Shown in pieces: positions 26,058-35,754 of a stretch of 64,000 nucleotides of DNA. The stretch lies in contig NZ_CP170386.1 of NCBI RefSeq assembly GCF_042468235.1, positions 930,001-994,000 on the forward strand, written 5' to 3'. The position numbers and the translations under genes were made by a program. The notes under the pieces are model-generated. The model saw only the letters and a list, made by a program, of their open reading frames with translations. It did no database searches and was not told the DNA's origin. The DNA comes from Lonepinella sp042468235. Lineage in GTDB: Bacteria; Pseudomonadota; Gammaproteobacteria; Enterobacterales; Pasteurellaceae. Numbering within the stretch: position 1 is the stretch's first letter; each line of letters opens with the position of its first letter.

Positions 26058-27590
26058 ATGAAACGTATTTTACTGTTAATTTTAACTGCACTTTTTTCTT
26101 CTGGCGCTTTTGCGGAAGTTTGGACGATTGCAATCGATCCCGGACATGGCGGTAAAGATCCGGGAGCAATCGGACGCAATCTACATATTTACGAAAAAAA
26201 TGTCACGCTTTCTATTGCTCGTGAACTGAAAGCTTTATTAGATAAAGATCCGAATTTCCGTGGCGTTCTCACGCGTAGCGGCGATTATTATATTACGGTG
26301 CCGACACGTTCAGAAATTGCACGGCGTAATAAAGCCAACTATCTTATTTCCATTCATGCAGATTCTTCGCTAAAACCAACTTTGCGTGGCGCTTCGGTAT
26401 GGGTATTATCCAACCGCCGAGCTAATGATGAAATGGGACAATGGTTAGAAGATCACGAAAAACAATCGGAATTACTCGGTGGTGCGGGTAAAGTGCTATC
26501 TCATAGTAAGGAAGCCTATCTTAATCAAACTGTGTTGGATCTGCAATTTGGTCATAGCCAACGTGTAGGTTATGAATTAGGCACGACGATTTTACAACAC
26601 TTTTCCAAAATTACCCAACTCAGTCGTAGTCGTCCACAACACGCGAGTCTTGGTGTATTGCGTTCGCCTGATATTCCCTCAGTTTTAGTCGAGACCGGTT
26701 TCTTATCCAACACGGAAGAAGAAGCTAAACTCAGCACACAATCTTATCGTAAACGAATTGCTTATATTATTTATCAAGGACTAGTGGATTATCGTCGCCG
26801 TAATGGTGGGTTAGATGTCAATACCACGGTATCCTACAAAGAAACTGTAAAAGAAGACACAAAAAACACGGCACCAGATAATAGTAAAGGCAATAAAATC
26901 AATAATACTGATAAAAATGATTTGCTAAAAGACAGTGGTATTCGTCATAAAGTCAAATCTGGAGAAACCCTTGGTGGTTTAGCTCAAAAGTATGACGTAA
27001 AATCTGCAGATATTCTAAGTTTAAATAATCTTAAACGTAAAGAATTATGGATTGATGAAACCATTAAAATTCCAGATAACGGTAAAAACACCACAAAATC
27101 CACCGCAAAAGCGAGCGATAAAAAGGTCGATAAATCTACTGACAATAATAAAATTAAAGACAGTGGTGTTGTACATATCGTTAAATCGGGTGAGCGTTTA
27201 GATAAAATTGCGAAAAAATATGATGTCAGTAGTGATGATATTGTGTTATTAAATCAACTTAAACGTAAAGAATTACGGATTGGGGAAAAACTGAAAATTC
27301 CGACGAATAACAGTAAAATAACGGAAAAAAACAGCAATACCGATACCGCTAAGAAAGAAAGTAATACAAAAACAGTCAACAAAGACAATAACAAAGCTAA
27401 CGCAAAAGACGTCAAAGATAGCAAGGAAAAAAGTAAAGAAATTCCGAAATATCATACTATTGAAAAGGATCAAACGATTTATGCGGTCGGTCGTTTATAT
27501 GGCATTTCGCCAAATACGATTTTAAAACTGAATCCGAAGTTAAAAGACGGTAAAGTCATAACTGGACAAAAAATCCAAATTCGCGAATAA
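26058..27590 (+). CDS. amiB: N-acetylmuramoyl-L-alanine amidase AmiB with three LysM repeats
   Basis: Periplasmic zinc amidase splitting septal peptidoglycan for daughter-cell separation (510 aa). A signal peptide (MKRILLLILTALFSSGAFA) is followed by an Amidase_3 domain, about residues 22-255: AIDPGHGGKDPGAIG, LISIHADSS and VLVETGFLSN carry the zinc ligands and the catalytic glutamate. Three LysM modules follow at about 298-342, 372-416 and 464-510 (for example KVKSGETLGGLAQKYDV and IVKSGERLDKIAKKYDV), joined by lysine/asparagine-rich linkers. E. coli AmiB has one LysM, so wall binding is reinforced here. It lacks the AMIN domain of E. coli AmiB. It starts 14 bases after tsaE. Confidence 0.94.
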   Translation: MKRILLLILTALFSSGAFAEVWTIAIDPGHGGKDPGAIGRNLHIYEKNVTLSIARELKALLDKDPNFRGVLTRSGDYYITVPTRSEIARRNKANYLISIHADSSLKPTLRGASVWVLSNRRANDEMGQWLEDHEKQSELLGGAGKVLSHSKEAYLNQTVLDLQFGHSQRVGYELGTTILQHFSKITQLSRSRPQHASLGVLRSPDIPSVLVETGFLSNTEEEAKLSTQSYRKRIAYIIYQGLVDYRRRNGGLDVNTTVSYKETVKEDTKNTAPDNSKGNKINNTDKNDLLKDSGIRHKVKSGETLGGLAQKYDVKSADILSLNNLKRKELWIDETIKIPDNGKNTTKSTAKASDKKVDKSTDNNKIKDSGVVHIVKSGERLDKIAKKYDVSSDDIVLLNQLKRKELRIGEKLKIPTNNSKITEKNSNTDTAKKESNTKTVNKDNNKANAKDVKDSKEKSKEIPKYHTIEKDQTIYAVGRLYGISPNTILKLNPKLKDGKVITGQKIQIRE

Positions 27591-27612
27591 GAACAAAGGA
27601 ACAAAATACACC

Positions 27613-29430
27613 ATGGCTATTCACATTCTGCCACCACAATTAGCTAACCAAATCGCTGCTGGCGAAGTGGTGGAACGCCCTGCGTCGGTAGTTAAAGAAT
27701 TAGTAGAAAATAGCCTTGATGCCGGAGCAGATCGCATTCAAATTGATATTGAAAATGGTGGTGCGACACTGATTCGGATTCGGGACAATGGTTGTGGCAT
27801 TGTCAAAGAGGAATTAGCTTTAGCCTTAGCTCGCCATGCGACCAGTAAAATTACTTGCTTGGAAGATCTAGAATCCATTTTAAGTCTCGGGTTTCGTGGC
27901 GAAGCCTTGGCGAGTATTAGTTCAGTATCTCGTTTAACCTTGACTTCTCGCACCGCTGAACAAAAAGAAGCGTGGCAAGTTTATGTACAAGGGCGTGAAC
28001 AGCAAAGTACTATCGTACCCGCTTCACACCCTGTTGGCACAACGGTTGAAGTGGCAAATTTATTTTTCAATACGCCAGCTAGACGGAAATTCTTACGTTC
28101 AGATAAAACTGAATTTGCTCATATTGATGAAGTGATCCGCCGTATTGCACTCGCCAAATCGCAGATTGCTTTTACCCTCACGCACAATGGTAAAATCATT
28201 CGTCAATATAAAAGTGCGGTGGAAAAATCCCAAATTTTGAAACGTGTTGCGGCGATTTGTGGGGAGGATTTTGTCCAACAAGCCCTTGCAATCAACTGGA
28301 AACATGACGATTTGCATTTATCAGGCTGGATAGCTATATCTGACTGTTCTCGTTCACAAAATGAGTTAAATTATTGTTATATCAATGGTCGAATGGTAAA
28401 GGATAAAGTCGTCACGCATGCAATTCGCCAAGCCTATGCCGAGCATTTGAATACTGAACAATATCCTGCCTTCGTGTTATTTTTGGATCTTAATCCCAAT
28501 GATGTGGATGTAAATGTTCATCCAACAAAGCACGAAGTACGTTTTCAACAAGCTCGTCTGATTCACGATTTTATTTATCAAGGGGTAAGCAATGCCTTGT
28601 TATCCGCGCAACAGCTCAATTTTCATTCGGATGACAATCACTCGTCATTTTGCCACATTCAAATTGAAGAACCCGCAGCGGATTATCAAGCAACGGTAAA
28701 ACCAAATCGCCAAGCTGCTGGAGACAATATTTTTATTCATTCAGGCAAAACTGGCTCCCAAACCTCTTATTTTACACCGCAGGTTTTACCACATGTACCA
28801 CAGGTTGAAACGCATAAACCAAGCAAAACCGAACAGCGGTTATACGGTGAATTACTTCAAACCGAAAAAATAGAAAATATCTCACCCCTTGTAGTTGAAC
28901 CAATACAGCCTCAAACCAATGTATTACGAGTATTGTCATTTGTTGAAAATAAAGCATTGTTATTGCAACAACATCAGGATTTTTATTTATTGCCGTTAGA
29001 TCACTTGCAAAAACAACGGGTTGAGCTTGCACTTAGCGACCCGAATCACAGCAAACAACCCTTACTTATTCCTGTTGTTTTTCGTTTAGATAACCAACAA
29101 CAGGAGCAATGGCAACAACAAAAAGCCTTTTTTGCAGAATATGGCTTTGAATTTGTGGAAAATTTAACCCAACACCGCATTACACTCAATTGCGTACCAC
29201 AATGTTTACGTCAACAAAATCTCCAAAAAATTGTGGTTTCTTTGCTTCATCTCAATATCGAAAAAAACACCGATTTTTTCACCGCACTTTTAAATCTGAT
29301 TGAACTGAACGATATTACCAGTCTTGCCAGTGCGGTGAATTTATTGCAAGAAGTAGAACTGTTGACAAAAACACAAAATCCGTTGACATCCTTGCTGATT
29401 AAATTGGATTTCTCAAGCTATTTGCCATAA
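27613..29430 (+). CDS. mutL: DNA mismatch repair protein MutL
   Basis: GHKL ATPase linking MutS to MutH and UvrD in mismatch repair (605 aa). N-terminal motifs: AAGEVVERPASVVKELVENS with the catalytic Glu/Asn, RDNGCGI, GFRGEALASISSVSRL and FFNTPARRKFL. NPNDVDVNVHPTKHEVRF closes the transducer domain. A variable linker (about 340-420) leads to the dimerisation domain, and no endonuclease DQHA motif is seen, as expected for a MutH-type organism. It lies 22 bases after amiB. Confidence 0.97.
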   Translation: MAIHILPPQLANQIAAGEVVERPASVVKELVENSLDAGADRIQIDIENGGATLIRIRDNGCGIVKEELALALARHATSKITCLEDLESILSLGFRGEALASISSVSRLTLTSRTAEQKEAWQVYVQGREQQSTIVPASHPVGTTVEVANLFFNTPARRKFLRSDKTEFAHIDEVIRRIALAKSQIAFTLTHNGKIIRQYKSAVEKSQILKRVAAICGEDFVQQALAINWKHDDLHLSGWIAISDCSRSQNELNYCYINGRMVKDKVVTHAIRQAYAEHLNTEQYPAFVLFLDLNPNDVDVNVHPTKHEVRFQQARLIHDFIYQGVSNALLSAQQLNFHSDDNHSSFCHIQIEEPAADYQATVKPNRQAAGDNIFIHSGKTGSQTSYFTPQVLPHVPQVETHKPSKTEQRLYGELLQTEKIENISPLVVEPIQPQTNVLRVLSFVENKALLLQQHQDFYLLPLDHLQKQRVELALSDPNHSKQPLLIPVVFRLDNQQQEQWQQQKAFFAEYGFEFVENLTQHRITLNCVPQCLRQQNLQKIVVSLLHLNIEKNTDFFTALLNLIELNDITSLASAVNLLQEVELLTKTQNPLTSLLIKLDFSSYLP

Positions 29431-29439
29431 GGAATAACA

Positions 29440-30378
29440 ATGTCAAAACCTACTGCCATTTTTCTCATGGGTCCTACTGCATCGGGGAAAACCGATTTAG
29501 CCATTCGCTTATACCAAACTTTGCCGGTAGAAATTATCAGCGTAGATAGTGCGTTAATTTATAAGGGAATGGACATCGGTACAGCCAAACCGAGTGCCGC
29601 AGAATTAAACCTTGCCCCACATCGTTTAATTGATATTCTTGATCCCGCAGAAAGCTATTCTGCCATGAATTTCCGCACTGATGCTTTGCGTGAAATGGCG
29701 GAAATTACCCATCAAGGCAAAATTCCTTTATTAGTGGGGGGCACAATGCTGTATTACAAAGCCTTATTAGAAGGACTTTCACCGTTGCCTAATGGCGATG
29801 AAAATATACGTCAAGAAATTGAAAATAAAGCAGAACAACGGGGATGGGCGAGTTTACATCAAGAACTGGCTCAAATCGATCCCATTTCTGCACAACGCAT
29901 TAATCCCAACGATAGCCAACGCATTAATCGCGCTTTAGAGGTGTTTTATTTAACCGGAAAATCGTTAACTGAATTGACTGAACAAAAAGGTGAATCGCTC
30001 CCCTATCATCTCTTGCAATTTGCCATCGCCCCTGAAGATCGTGGCATATTACATCAACGTATTGAACAACGTTTTCACAACATGATTAAACAAGGTTTTC
30101 AGGAAGAAGTGGAAAAACTGTATGCTCGATCTGATTTAAATATTCATTTACCCTCTATTCGTTGCGTAGGTTATCGCCAAATGTGGGAATATTTACGTGG
30201 TGATTATGATTTAAATGAAGCGATTTATCGTGGAATTTGTGCCACAAGACAGCTTGCCAAACGACAAATTACTTGGTTACGTGGCTGGAAAACCCCTATT
30301 CAATGGCTAGATAGCTTAGAAAATGAACAAAATCTTCAAAAGGTACAACAAGCCTTTGATCTTGCTATGCAAAATTGA
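29440..30378 (+). CDS. miaA: tRNA dimethylallyltransferase
   Basis: Adds a dimethylallyl group to A37 of tRNAs reading UNN codons (312 aa). Motifs: P-loop FLMGPTASGKTDLAIRL, ISVDSALIYKGMDIGTAKPS, APHRLIDILDPAESYSA, LVGGTMLYYKAL and LPSIRCVGYRQMWEYL. It starts 9 bases after mutL with RBS AAGGAA. Confidence 0.97.
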   Translation: MSKPTAIFLMGPTASGKTDLAIRLYQTLPVEIISVDSALIYKGMDIGTAKPSAAELNLAPHRLIDILDPAESYSAMNFRTDALREMAEITHQGKIPLLVGGTMLYYKALLEGLSPLPNGDENIRQEIENKAEQRGWASLHQELAQIDPISAQRINPNDSQRINRALEVFYLTGKSLTELTEQKGESLPYHLLQFAIAPEDRGILHQRIEQRFHNMIKQGFQEEVEKLYARSDLNIHLPSIRCVGYRQMWEYLRGDYDLNEAIYRGICATRQLAKRQITWLRGWKTPIQWLDSLENEQNLQKVQQAFDLAMQN

Positions 30379-30438
30379 TATAGTGAGATAGTTAGCCAAA
30401 ACGTGCTAACGTATAACAATAATAAGAAGGAAAATAAA

Positions 30439-30714
30439 ATGGCAAAAGGGCAATCATTACAAGATCCTTACTTAAACGCACTCCGTCGTGAGCGTATTCC
30501 GGTTTCAATTTATTTAGTCAACGGTATCAAACTACAAGGGCAAATTGAATCTTTCGATCAATTTGTGATTTTGTTAAAAAATACGGTGAATCAAATGGTG
30601 TATAAACACGCTATTTCAACGGTTGTACCTGCTCGTTCAGTATCGCATCATAATAATAATGCACAGCAATACCAAAACGCACCACAACCTGAAACGGAAA
30701 CCCCGACGGAATAA
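30439..30714 (+). CDS. hfq: RNA chaperone Hfq
   Basis: Hexameric Sm-like RNA chaperone pairing sRNAs with mRNAs (91 aa). I chose ATG 30439, preceded by AGAAGGA, rather than the upstream ATG at 30403, because the product then begins MAKGQSLQDPYLNALRRERI as in the family. Sm1 contains the FDQFVILLKN segment, and Sm2 is YKHAISTVVP. The acidic Asn/Gln-rich tail is short. It lies between miaA and hflX, the usual order. Confidence 0.97.
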   Translation: MAKGQSLQDPYLNALRRERIPVSIYLVNGIKLQGQIESFDQFVILLKNTVNQMVYKHAISTVVPARSVSHHNNNAQQYQNAPQPETETPTE

Positions 30715-30716
30715 GA

Positions 30717-32102
30717 TTGACAGACTATTTGCTCCAACCGAATATCACATTCAATCATCAACAAAGTGCGGTGGAAAATCATAACATTTTCACCGCACTT
30801 CCTCGCCCTGAAATTCATTCTGCTGCACAAGATAAGGCGATCATTGTACACGTCTTTTTCTCACCGAATAAAAACCTTGACGATCTCAATGAATTTCAGC
30901 TACTGGCAAAATCGGCTCAAGTGGAAATCGCTCAAGTGATCACCACAGCGCGTTGCACACCACAAGCCAAATATTTTGTGGGGCAAGGCAAAGCGGAAGA
31001 AATTGCTCAAGCAGTTGAACTGCACAATGCCAATGTGATTCTAGTAAACCACCAACTCACGCCAGCACAAACCCGAAATCTAGAAAGTCTATGCCAATGC
31101 CGAGTAGTCGATCGTACCGGATTAATTTTAGATATTTTTGCGCAACGAGCCAGATCTCACGAAGGAAAATTACAAGTAGAATTAGCTCAACTCAAGCATT
31201 TATATACGCGTCTCATTCGCCGAAAAACAGGCTTAGATCAACAGAAAGGGGCGGTAGGTTTACGTGGACCGGGAGAAACCCAATTAGAAACAGATCGCCG
31301 TTTAATCAAAGTTCGTCTTGCTCAATTACAGAACCGTTTAGAAAAAGTGGCAAAACAACGTAACCAAAATCGCCAGACACGGCAAAAAGCGGATATTCCT
31401 ACCATTTCTTTAGTCGGCTATACTAATGCTGGCAAATCCACCCTGTTTAATCAAATAACGCAAGCCAATGTGTATGTGGCGGATCAATTGTTTGCGACGC
31501 TTGACCCAACGCTACGCCGATTACAAATTCAAGATGTGGGAACCACTATTTTAGCCGACACCGTCGGTTTTGTGCGAGAACTTCCCCATGATTTAGTATC
31601 CGCCTTTAAATCAACCTTACAAGAAACTACCGAGGCAAGTTTATTACTGCATGTTATAGATAGTGCTGACAGTCGTAAACTGGAAAATATTCAAGCAGTG
31701 AATGAGGTATTACAAGAGATCAATGCAGATAAAGTCCCTACTTTATTAGTTTATAATAAAATTGATAAGCTAGAAAATGTTGTTCCACATATTGAATATA
31801 ATGATGAAAACCAGCCAATTGCTGTTTATCTTGCCGCCCAATCGGGGATTGGAATGGATTTATTATTTGATGCCATTCGGCAACGCTTAAAAAATACCAT
31901 TTTGTCGCTTACGATCAGATTATCTCCAAATCAAGGCAAAATCCGCCACGCTTTTTATCAGTTAGATTGTGTTAGACAAGAACAAGTTAATGAGCTTGGC
32001 GAATACCAACTTAACGTTGAAATTGATCAGGTAGAATGGATGAAATTGACGAAAAAGTTTGCAGAACTACAAGAATTCAACCAAGCTGAAAAGATAGATT
32101 AA
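30717..32102 (+). CDS. hflX: Ribosome-associated GTPase HflX
   Basis: Translation-linked GTPase that splits or rescues stalled ribosomes (461 aa). The start I favour is TTG 30717, two bases after the hfq stop, with ACGGAA ahead; GTG 30771 is an in-frame alternative. The HflX domain shows YFVGQGKAEEIAQAV and GLRGPGETQLETDRR. G motifs: GYTNAGKSTLFNQI, DPTLRRL, ADTVGF and YNKIDKLE. The first 40 residues extend beyond E. coli HflX and overlap an inverted uptake-signal pair. hflKC, next in E. coli, is absent here. Confidence 0.94.
   Translation: MTDYLLQPNITFNHQQSAVENHNIFTALPRPEIHSAAQDKAIIVHVFFSPNKNLDDLNEFQLLAKSAQVEIAQVITTARCTPQAKYFVGQGKAEEIAQAVELHNANVILVNHQLTPAQTRNLESLCQCRVVDRTGLILDIFAQRARSHEGKLQVELAQLKHLYTRLIRRKTGLDQQKGAVGLRGPGETQLETDRRLIKVRLAQLQNRLEKVAKQRNQNRQTRQKADIPTISLVGYTNAGKSTLFNQITQANVYVADQLFATLDPTLRRLQIQDVGTTILADTVGFVRELPHDLVSAFKSTLQETTEASLLLHVIDSADSRKLENIQAVNEVLQEINADKVPTLLVYNKIDKLENVVPHIEYNDENQPIAVYLAAQSGIGMDLLFDAIRQRLKNTILSLTIRLSPNQGKIRHAFYQLDCVRQEQVNELGEYQLNVEIDQVEWMKLTKKFAELQEFNQAEKID
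30764..30800. repeat. Inverted uptake-signal pair inside the 5' end of hflX
   Basis: AAGTGCGGTGGAAAAT and ATTTTCACCGCACTT form a stem of about 15 pairs with one bulge. Both arms hold the 9-base uptake signal. No T-run follows. It encodes part of the nonconserved N-terminal extension of HflX and could fold in the hfq-hflX mRNA near the hflX start. Confidence 0.8.
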
Positions 32103-33074
32103 CTATTTTCCAATCCCATAAGCCTTTAACTTATTCGCAATAGCGGTATGTGACAATCCTAATCGCTTAGCTAATTTTCTGGTACTCGGGTATTTCTGAT
32201 AAAATTCATTTAATACCTGAGATTCAAACTTTGCCATAATTTGATCGAGCGTCTGGTTATCAAATTGATCTATTGAAAATATAGTATGCTCAACACCCAT
32301 GAGAACTTTTTCGGCAAGATTCAACCCTTGAATACTTAGTTGGTCATTTTCTGCCAGCGAACAAGCACGATATAACGCATTGTACAATTCTCGTACATTA
32401 CCAGTCCACTCATAATGCTGTAAATAATCAATAAAATCCGGACTAAACTGCGGTGTAGAAATATGCAAATGTTGGCTAATTTGCTGAATAAATAATTGTG
32501 TAAGAGGTTGAATGTCTTGCTGGCGTTCACGTAGAGGCGGAACATCTAGGGTTAATACATTTAAGCGATGAAATAAATCACTACGCACTTTGCCTTGTTG
32601 CACGGCATATTGTAAAGATTGTTGTGCTGTGCAGATCACGCGAACATCAGCATAATGTTCCTGTTCTTCACCCACTCGGCGGAATGTACCGTCGGTTAAG
32701 AAACGGAGCAATTTCGCCTGTAATGGGAGAGACAATTCTGCCACACTGTCTAACAATACCGTGCCACCGTCTGCATATTCAAAAAAGCCAATACTGGTTT
32801 TATCCCCTTTAGCTTGCCCAAACATTTCACTTTCCGCATCTTCACTCGGTAAGCCTGCACAATTTACCGCAATAAATTTGTTCGCTCTACGTTCACTTTC
32901 TTGATGACAAGCTTTGGCAAGTAGATCCTTACCCGTACCCGTTTCCCCTTGAATTAATAACGGGGCGTTAAGCAAAGCAAATTTTTTAGCTTTTGTCACT
33001 AAGGCTTGCATTGCGTCGCTATAAGCTACAATATCGGCAAAAGTTGGCATAAAGTGCGGTGAATTTTCAGTCAT
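32103..33074 (-). CDS. tyrR: TyrR-type aromatic amino acid regulator (short form)
   Basis: 323 aa, lacking the N-terminal ACT and PAS domains of E. coli TyrR (513 aa), as in the short Pasteurellaceae form. It consists of an AAA+ domain (Walker A GETGTGKDLLAKA, WTGNVRELYNAL) and a Fis-type helix-turn-helix (STRKLAKRLGLSHTAIANKL). The sigma54-contacting GAFTGA loop is absent (FGQAKGDKTSIGFFEY), so it should act on sigma70 promoters, mainly as a repressor. It converges on hflX with no gap between their stop codons. Confidence 0.9.
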   Translation of the reverse strand: MTENSPHFMPTFADIVAYSDAMQALVTKAKKFALLNAPLLIQGETGTGKDLLAKACHQESERRANKFIAVNCAGLPSEDAESEMFGQAKGDKTSIGFFEYADGGTVLLDSVAELSLPLQAKLLRFLTDGTFRRVGEEQEHYADVRVICTAQQSLQYAVQQGKVRSDLFHRLNVLTLDVPPLRERQQDIQPLTQLFIQQISQHLHISTPQFSPDFIDYLQHYEWTGNVRELYNALYRACSLAENDQLSIQGLNLAEKVLMGVEHTIFSIDQFDNQTLDQIMAKFESQVLNEFYQKYPSTRKLAKRLGLSHTAIANKLKAYGIGK

Positions 33075-33142
33075 TTTTGCTATCTCTTTATAGAATGGAT
33101 TCTTAAAATGTAAACTAAAAATTCTAACCCGTCAATTAATCT

Positions 33143-34222
33143 TTACAATTTTTCCTTTTTCATTATCTTACTCGTATTCAAAACCGTCGATTTCAAATGA
33201 CTCAATACTTCCCGATGAATATGGCTCAAACGTGGTTTCTCACCTTTTTGAAAAGCTAATGGTCGGCAAAATTCCATGGTTTTAATGCCTAATCGAGCGG
33301 TTAATAAACCTGCGCCGATACCTTGTCCTACTCGAGCAGAAAGTTTTGCCATCACATCTTGTGAAAGCCAGTCCATCCCAACTTCTTGAATAAGCTCCGT
33401 TGCACCCGTTAATGCCATATTCATTAACACCAATTTCATTAAACGTAAGCGACTAAAATAACCAAGTTCAATACCATATAAACGAGCAATTTGATTTATT
33501 AAACGAATATTCCGCCACGCCATAAAAAAGGTATCTACCACGGCTAAAGGACTTACCGCAATCACTACGGCACTTTCAATAGCGTTTTTGGTGATTAACT
33601 GTTTTGCTTTTTTATCAAAGGGTTGCATCACAGTTTGGCTAAACAAAAAGCCGACTTCTTGAGCATGATGACTTTCAGAAAGCTGTTTTTGCCATTGTAC
33701 AATCGTCGGGTGTTCAAGATCGAGTTGCATCGCTTTTGCTACATTTAAGCAGAATTGTTGGCTTTCTTCATTTGATAAATCTTGGCTAAATTGCACCGCA
33801 CTTTTACTTGGCTCCATTTGCCAATCAGCACTTTGTTTTTGCATTAACAGATGTTGGCGCAAATTCCGTAGGCGTAAAAATTCTTTGCCTATTGCCGTTA
33901 AACCGAGTACCACCACAAAAAAGCTCACCAACGCAAACACAAAATAAATCCATTGATGTTGTTGCCATGTGTCTAGCATCCATTGAATAGACTGTGCCAC
34001 AATGGCGATCAGCAATAAGCTGAAAACGATCATTAAAGCTCTTGTCCACCAGTTAGATTTTGCACCAATCGCCTGTTCAAATTTTTCATCCAGTAACTCA
34101 CCCTCTAAGGGTTCTTGATCTATTTCAATTTCAACATTTTCTTGGTTAAACTCTTGTTTGGCTTGAAAGAACTGTGCTTGTTCTGTTTGTTGAATATCAT
34201 CAAATATTATTTTATCGTTCAT
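33143..34222 (-). CDS. ycjF: YcjF-family inner-membrane protein (UPF0283/DUF697)
   Basis: 359 aa, function not established. An acidic N-terminal region of about 65 residues precedes two transmembrane helices (ALMIVFSLLLIAIVAQSI and IYFVFALVSFFVVVLGLTAI), and a C-terminal DUF697 region reads VVIAVSPLAVVDTFFMAWRN. It is partnered with YcjX, encoded 46 bases upstream. E. coli carries both near stress (psp) genes, but no psp genes are visible here. Confidence 0.88.
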   Translation of the reverse strand: MNDKIIFDDIQQTEQAQFFQAKQEFNQENVEIEIDQEPLEGELLDEKFEQAIGAKSNWWTRALMIVFSLLLIAIVAQSIQWMLDTWQQHQWIYFVFALVSFFVVVLGLTAIGKEFLRLRNLRQHLLMQKQSADWQMEPSKSAVQFSQDLSNEESQQFCLNVAKAMQLDLEHPTIVQWQKQLSESHHAQEVGFLFSQTVMQPFDKKAKQLITKNAIESAVVIAVSPLAVVDTFFMAWRNIRLINQIARLYGIELGYFSRLRLMKLVLMNMALTGATELIQEVGMDWLSQDVMAKLSARVGQGIGAGLLTARLGIKTMEFCRPLAFQKGEKPRLSHIHREVLSHLKSTVLNTSKIMKKEKL

Positions 34223-34268
34223 TTATTATCCTGAAAACTTTATTGTCATAGAAACGGGCATAGCTCCT

Positions 34269-35678
34269 TTAATCCAGCTTATCCCCTAATAGAAACTGCA
34301 ACACTGTATCCATCCGTAAGTGCGGTATATTTTCGCCTTGTTCTAAAGGCTGTGGTTCAAACTGGTCAAATTCAAATTTGTTAGTTTGCCAAAATGCTTC
34401 ATTTGGCACTTTCATCGGCACAGAACCTGGAAAAACCGTGACCTGTTGCAAATCGCTTGAACGTACACCTTGAATAGCTTTGAATTTCTGACCATTTTGG
34501 GTGACGTTCACTTGTTGTGTTGCTCGAATAGATGCAATGGCACTATACTCAGTTTCAATCCCCTCAAACTCCACATAGCTACCGCCTTTTTGCACCAAAT
34601 GTCGCATTAAACTGATCAAATTTGGCACCTGATCGCTAGTAATATGATCTGCTTTGGTGGCAATAAACATTAATTTATCAATGCGTGGCGAAAATAAGCG
34701 AGTTAACAGATGGCGTTTACCATAATGGAAGTTTTTAAACAGTTGAGTTAACCCCTCACGCATATCATCAAAGGCTTGCCGACTGTGGTTTAACGGTGTT
34801 AAGCAATCGGCTAAAATCACTTGACGATCAAAATTGGCAAAATAATCTTGATAGAATTTTTTCACAATTTTATGCCGATAATATTCATAACGCTGAACTA
34901 AGACAGCAAAATAACTTTTTGAATTTGCACTGTTTTTTAATTGCTCCCATTGTTCTGTCGTCAGATCTAACAAGGGGAAAAATTGCAAGGCTGGTGCTCC
35001 CTCCAATTCTGCAGGCAATACAAATCTCCCCGGTTGAATAAAGTGCAATCCCCGATCTTTACACGCTTGCAAATAATCCGTGTAATCTTGTGCAATTTCC
35101 GCTAATACATCTTCATTGGCAAGCGCCGTTAAATCTAATTTTGCCACTTTTGCCAGCCAAGGTTGAGCAAGATTTTTCCGTTTATCATTAAACAGTTGAG
35201 ATAATTCTTGCGACCATTGTTGATAACTTAATGCTAACAATGGCAAATCAAGCAACCATTCCCCCGGATAATCAAAAATATCTAAATACAATGTACCGGT
35301 TTCTTTTAAATAACTCATTAAACCGTTCTGGCGTTGATAGCGAATAGCGAGTCTTGTTTCACTCACGCCACGAGTAGATTGCGGAAAGTGCGGTGGTTTT
35401 TGTTGCAGTTCGCTTAAATTCCGTTCATATTCAAAGCGTGGAATACTTAAATCCAGTTGAGCAACGCGTTTTACCCCTAAGATCCGTAAATTTCGAGCCG
35501 GATCAAACAACGGTAAATGACTATTATCAACCTGATTAATATGTAATAACTGATTGATTAAACTGGTAATAAAAGCGGTTTTACCACTACGACTTAACCC
35601 TGTCACTGCAAGACGTAAACTGCGATCTAAACCGCGGTTAATAAATTGATTAATTTCTTTTTGTAACGTATTGAACAT
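34269..35678 (-). CDS. ycjX: YcjX-family P-loop GTPase/ATPase (DUF463)
   Basis: 469 aa cytosolic P-loop NTPase. Walker A is VTGLSRSGKTAFITSLI (residues about 24-40), with YLDIFDYPGEWLLDLPLL, VILADCLTPLN and MFIATKADHITSDQVP as further family motifs. The molecular role is undefined. It is the first gene of ycjX-ycjF and divergent from sapA, whose start is 76 bases away. Confidence 0.92.
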   Translation of the reverse strand: MFNTLQKEINQFINRGLDRSLRLAVTGLSRSGKTAFITSLINQLLHINQVDNSHLPLFDPARNLRILGVKRVAQLDLSIPRFEYERNLSELQQKPPHFPQSTRGVSETRLAIRYQRQNGLMSYLKETGTLYLDIFDYPGEWLLDLPLLALSYQQWSQELSQLFNDKRKNLAQPWLAKVAKLDLTALANEDVLAEIAQDYTDYLQACKDRGLHFIQPGRFVLPAELEGAPALQFFPLLDLTTEQWEQLKNSANSKSYFAVLVQRYEYYRHKIVKKFYQDYFANFDRQVILADCLTPLNHSRQAFDDMREGLTQLFKNFHYGKRHLLTRLFSPRIDKLMFIATKADHITSDQVPNLISLMRHLVQKGGSYVEFEGIETEYSAIASIRATQQVNVTQNGQKFKAIQGVRSSDLQQVTVFPGSVPMKVPNEAFWQTNKFEFDQFEPQPLEQGENIPHLRMDTVLQFLLGDKLD

Positions 35679-35754
35679 ATTTTGTTTTTAATCTTTGTCT
35701 AAATCCTATAAAATTAAGGCTAATTTATCACATATAATTTCATTTAGGCTAACA

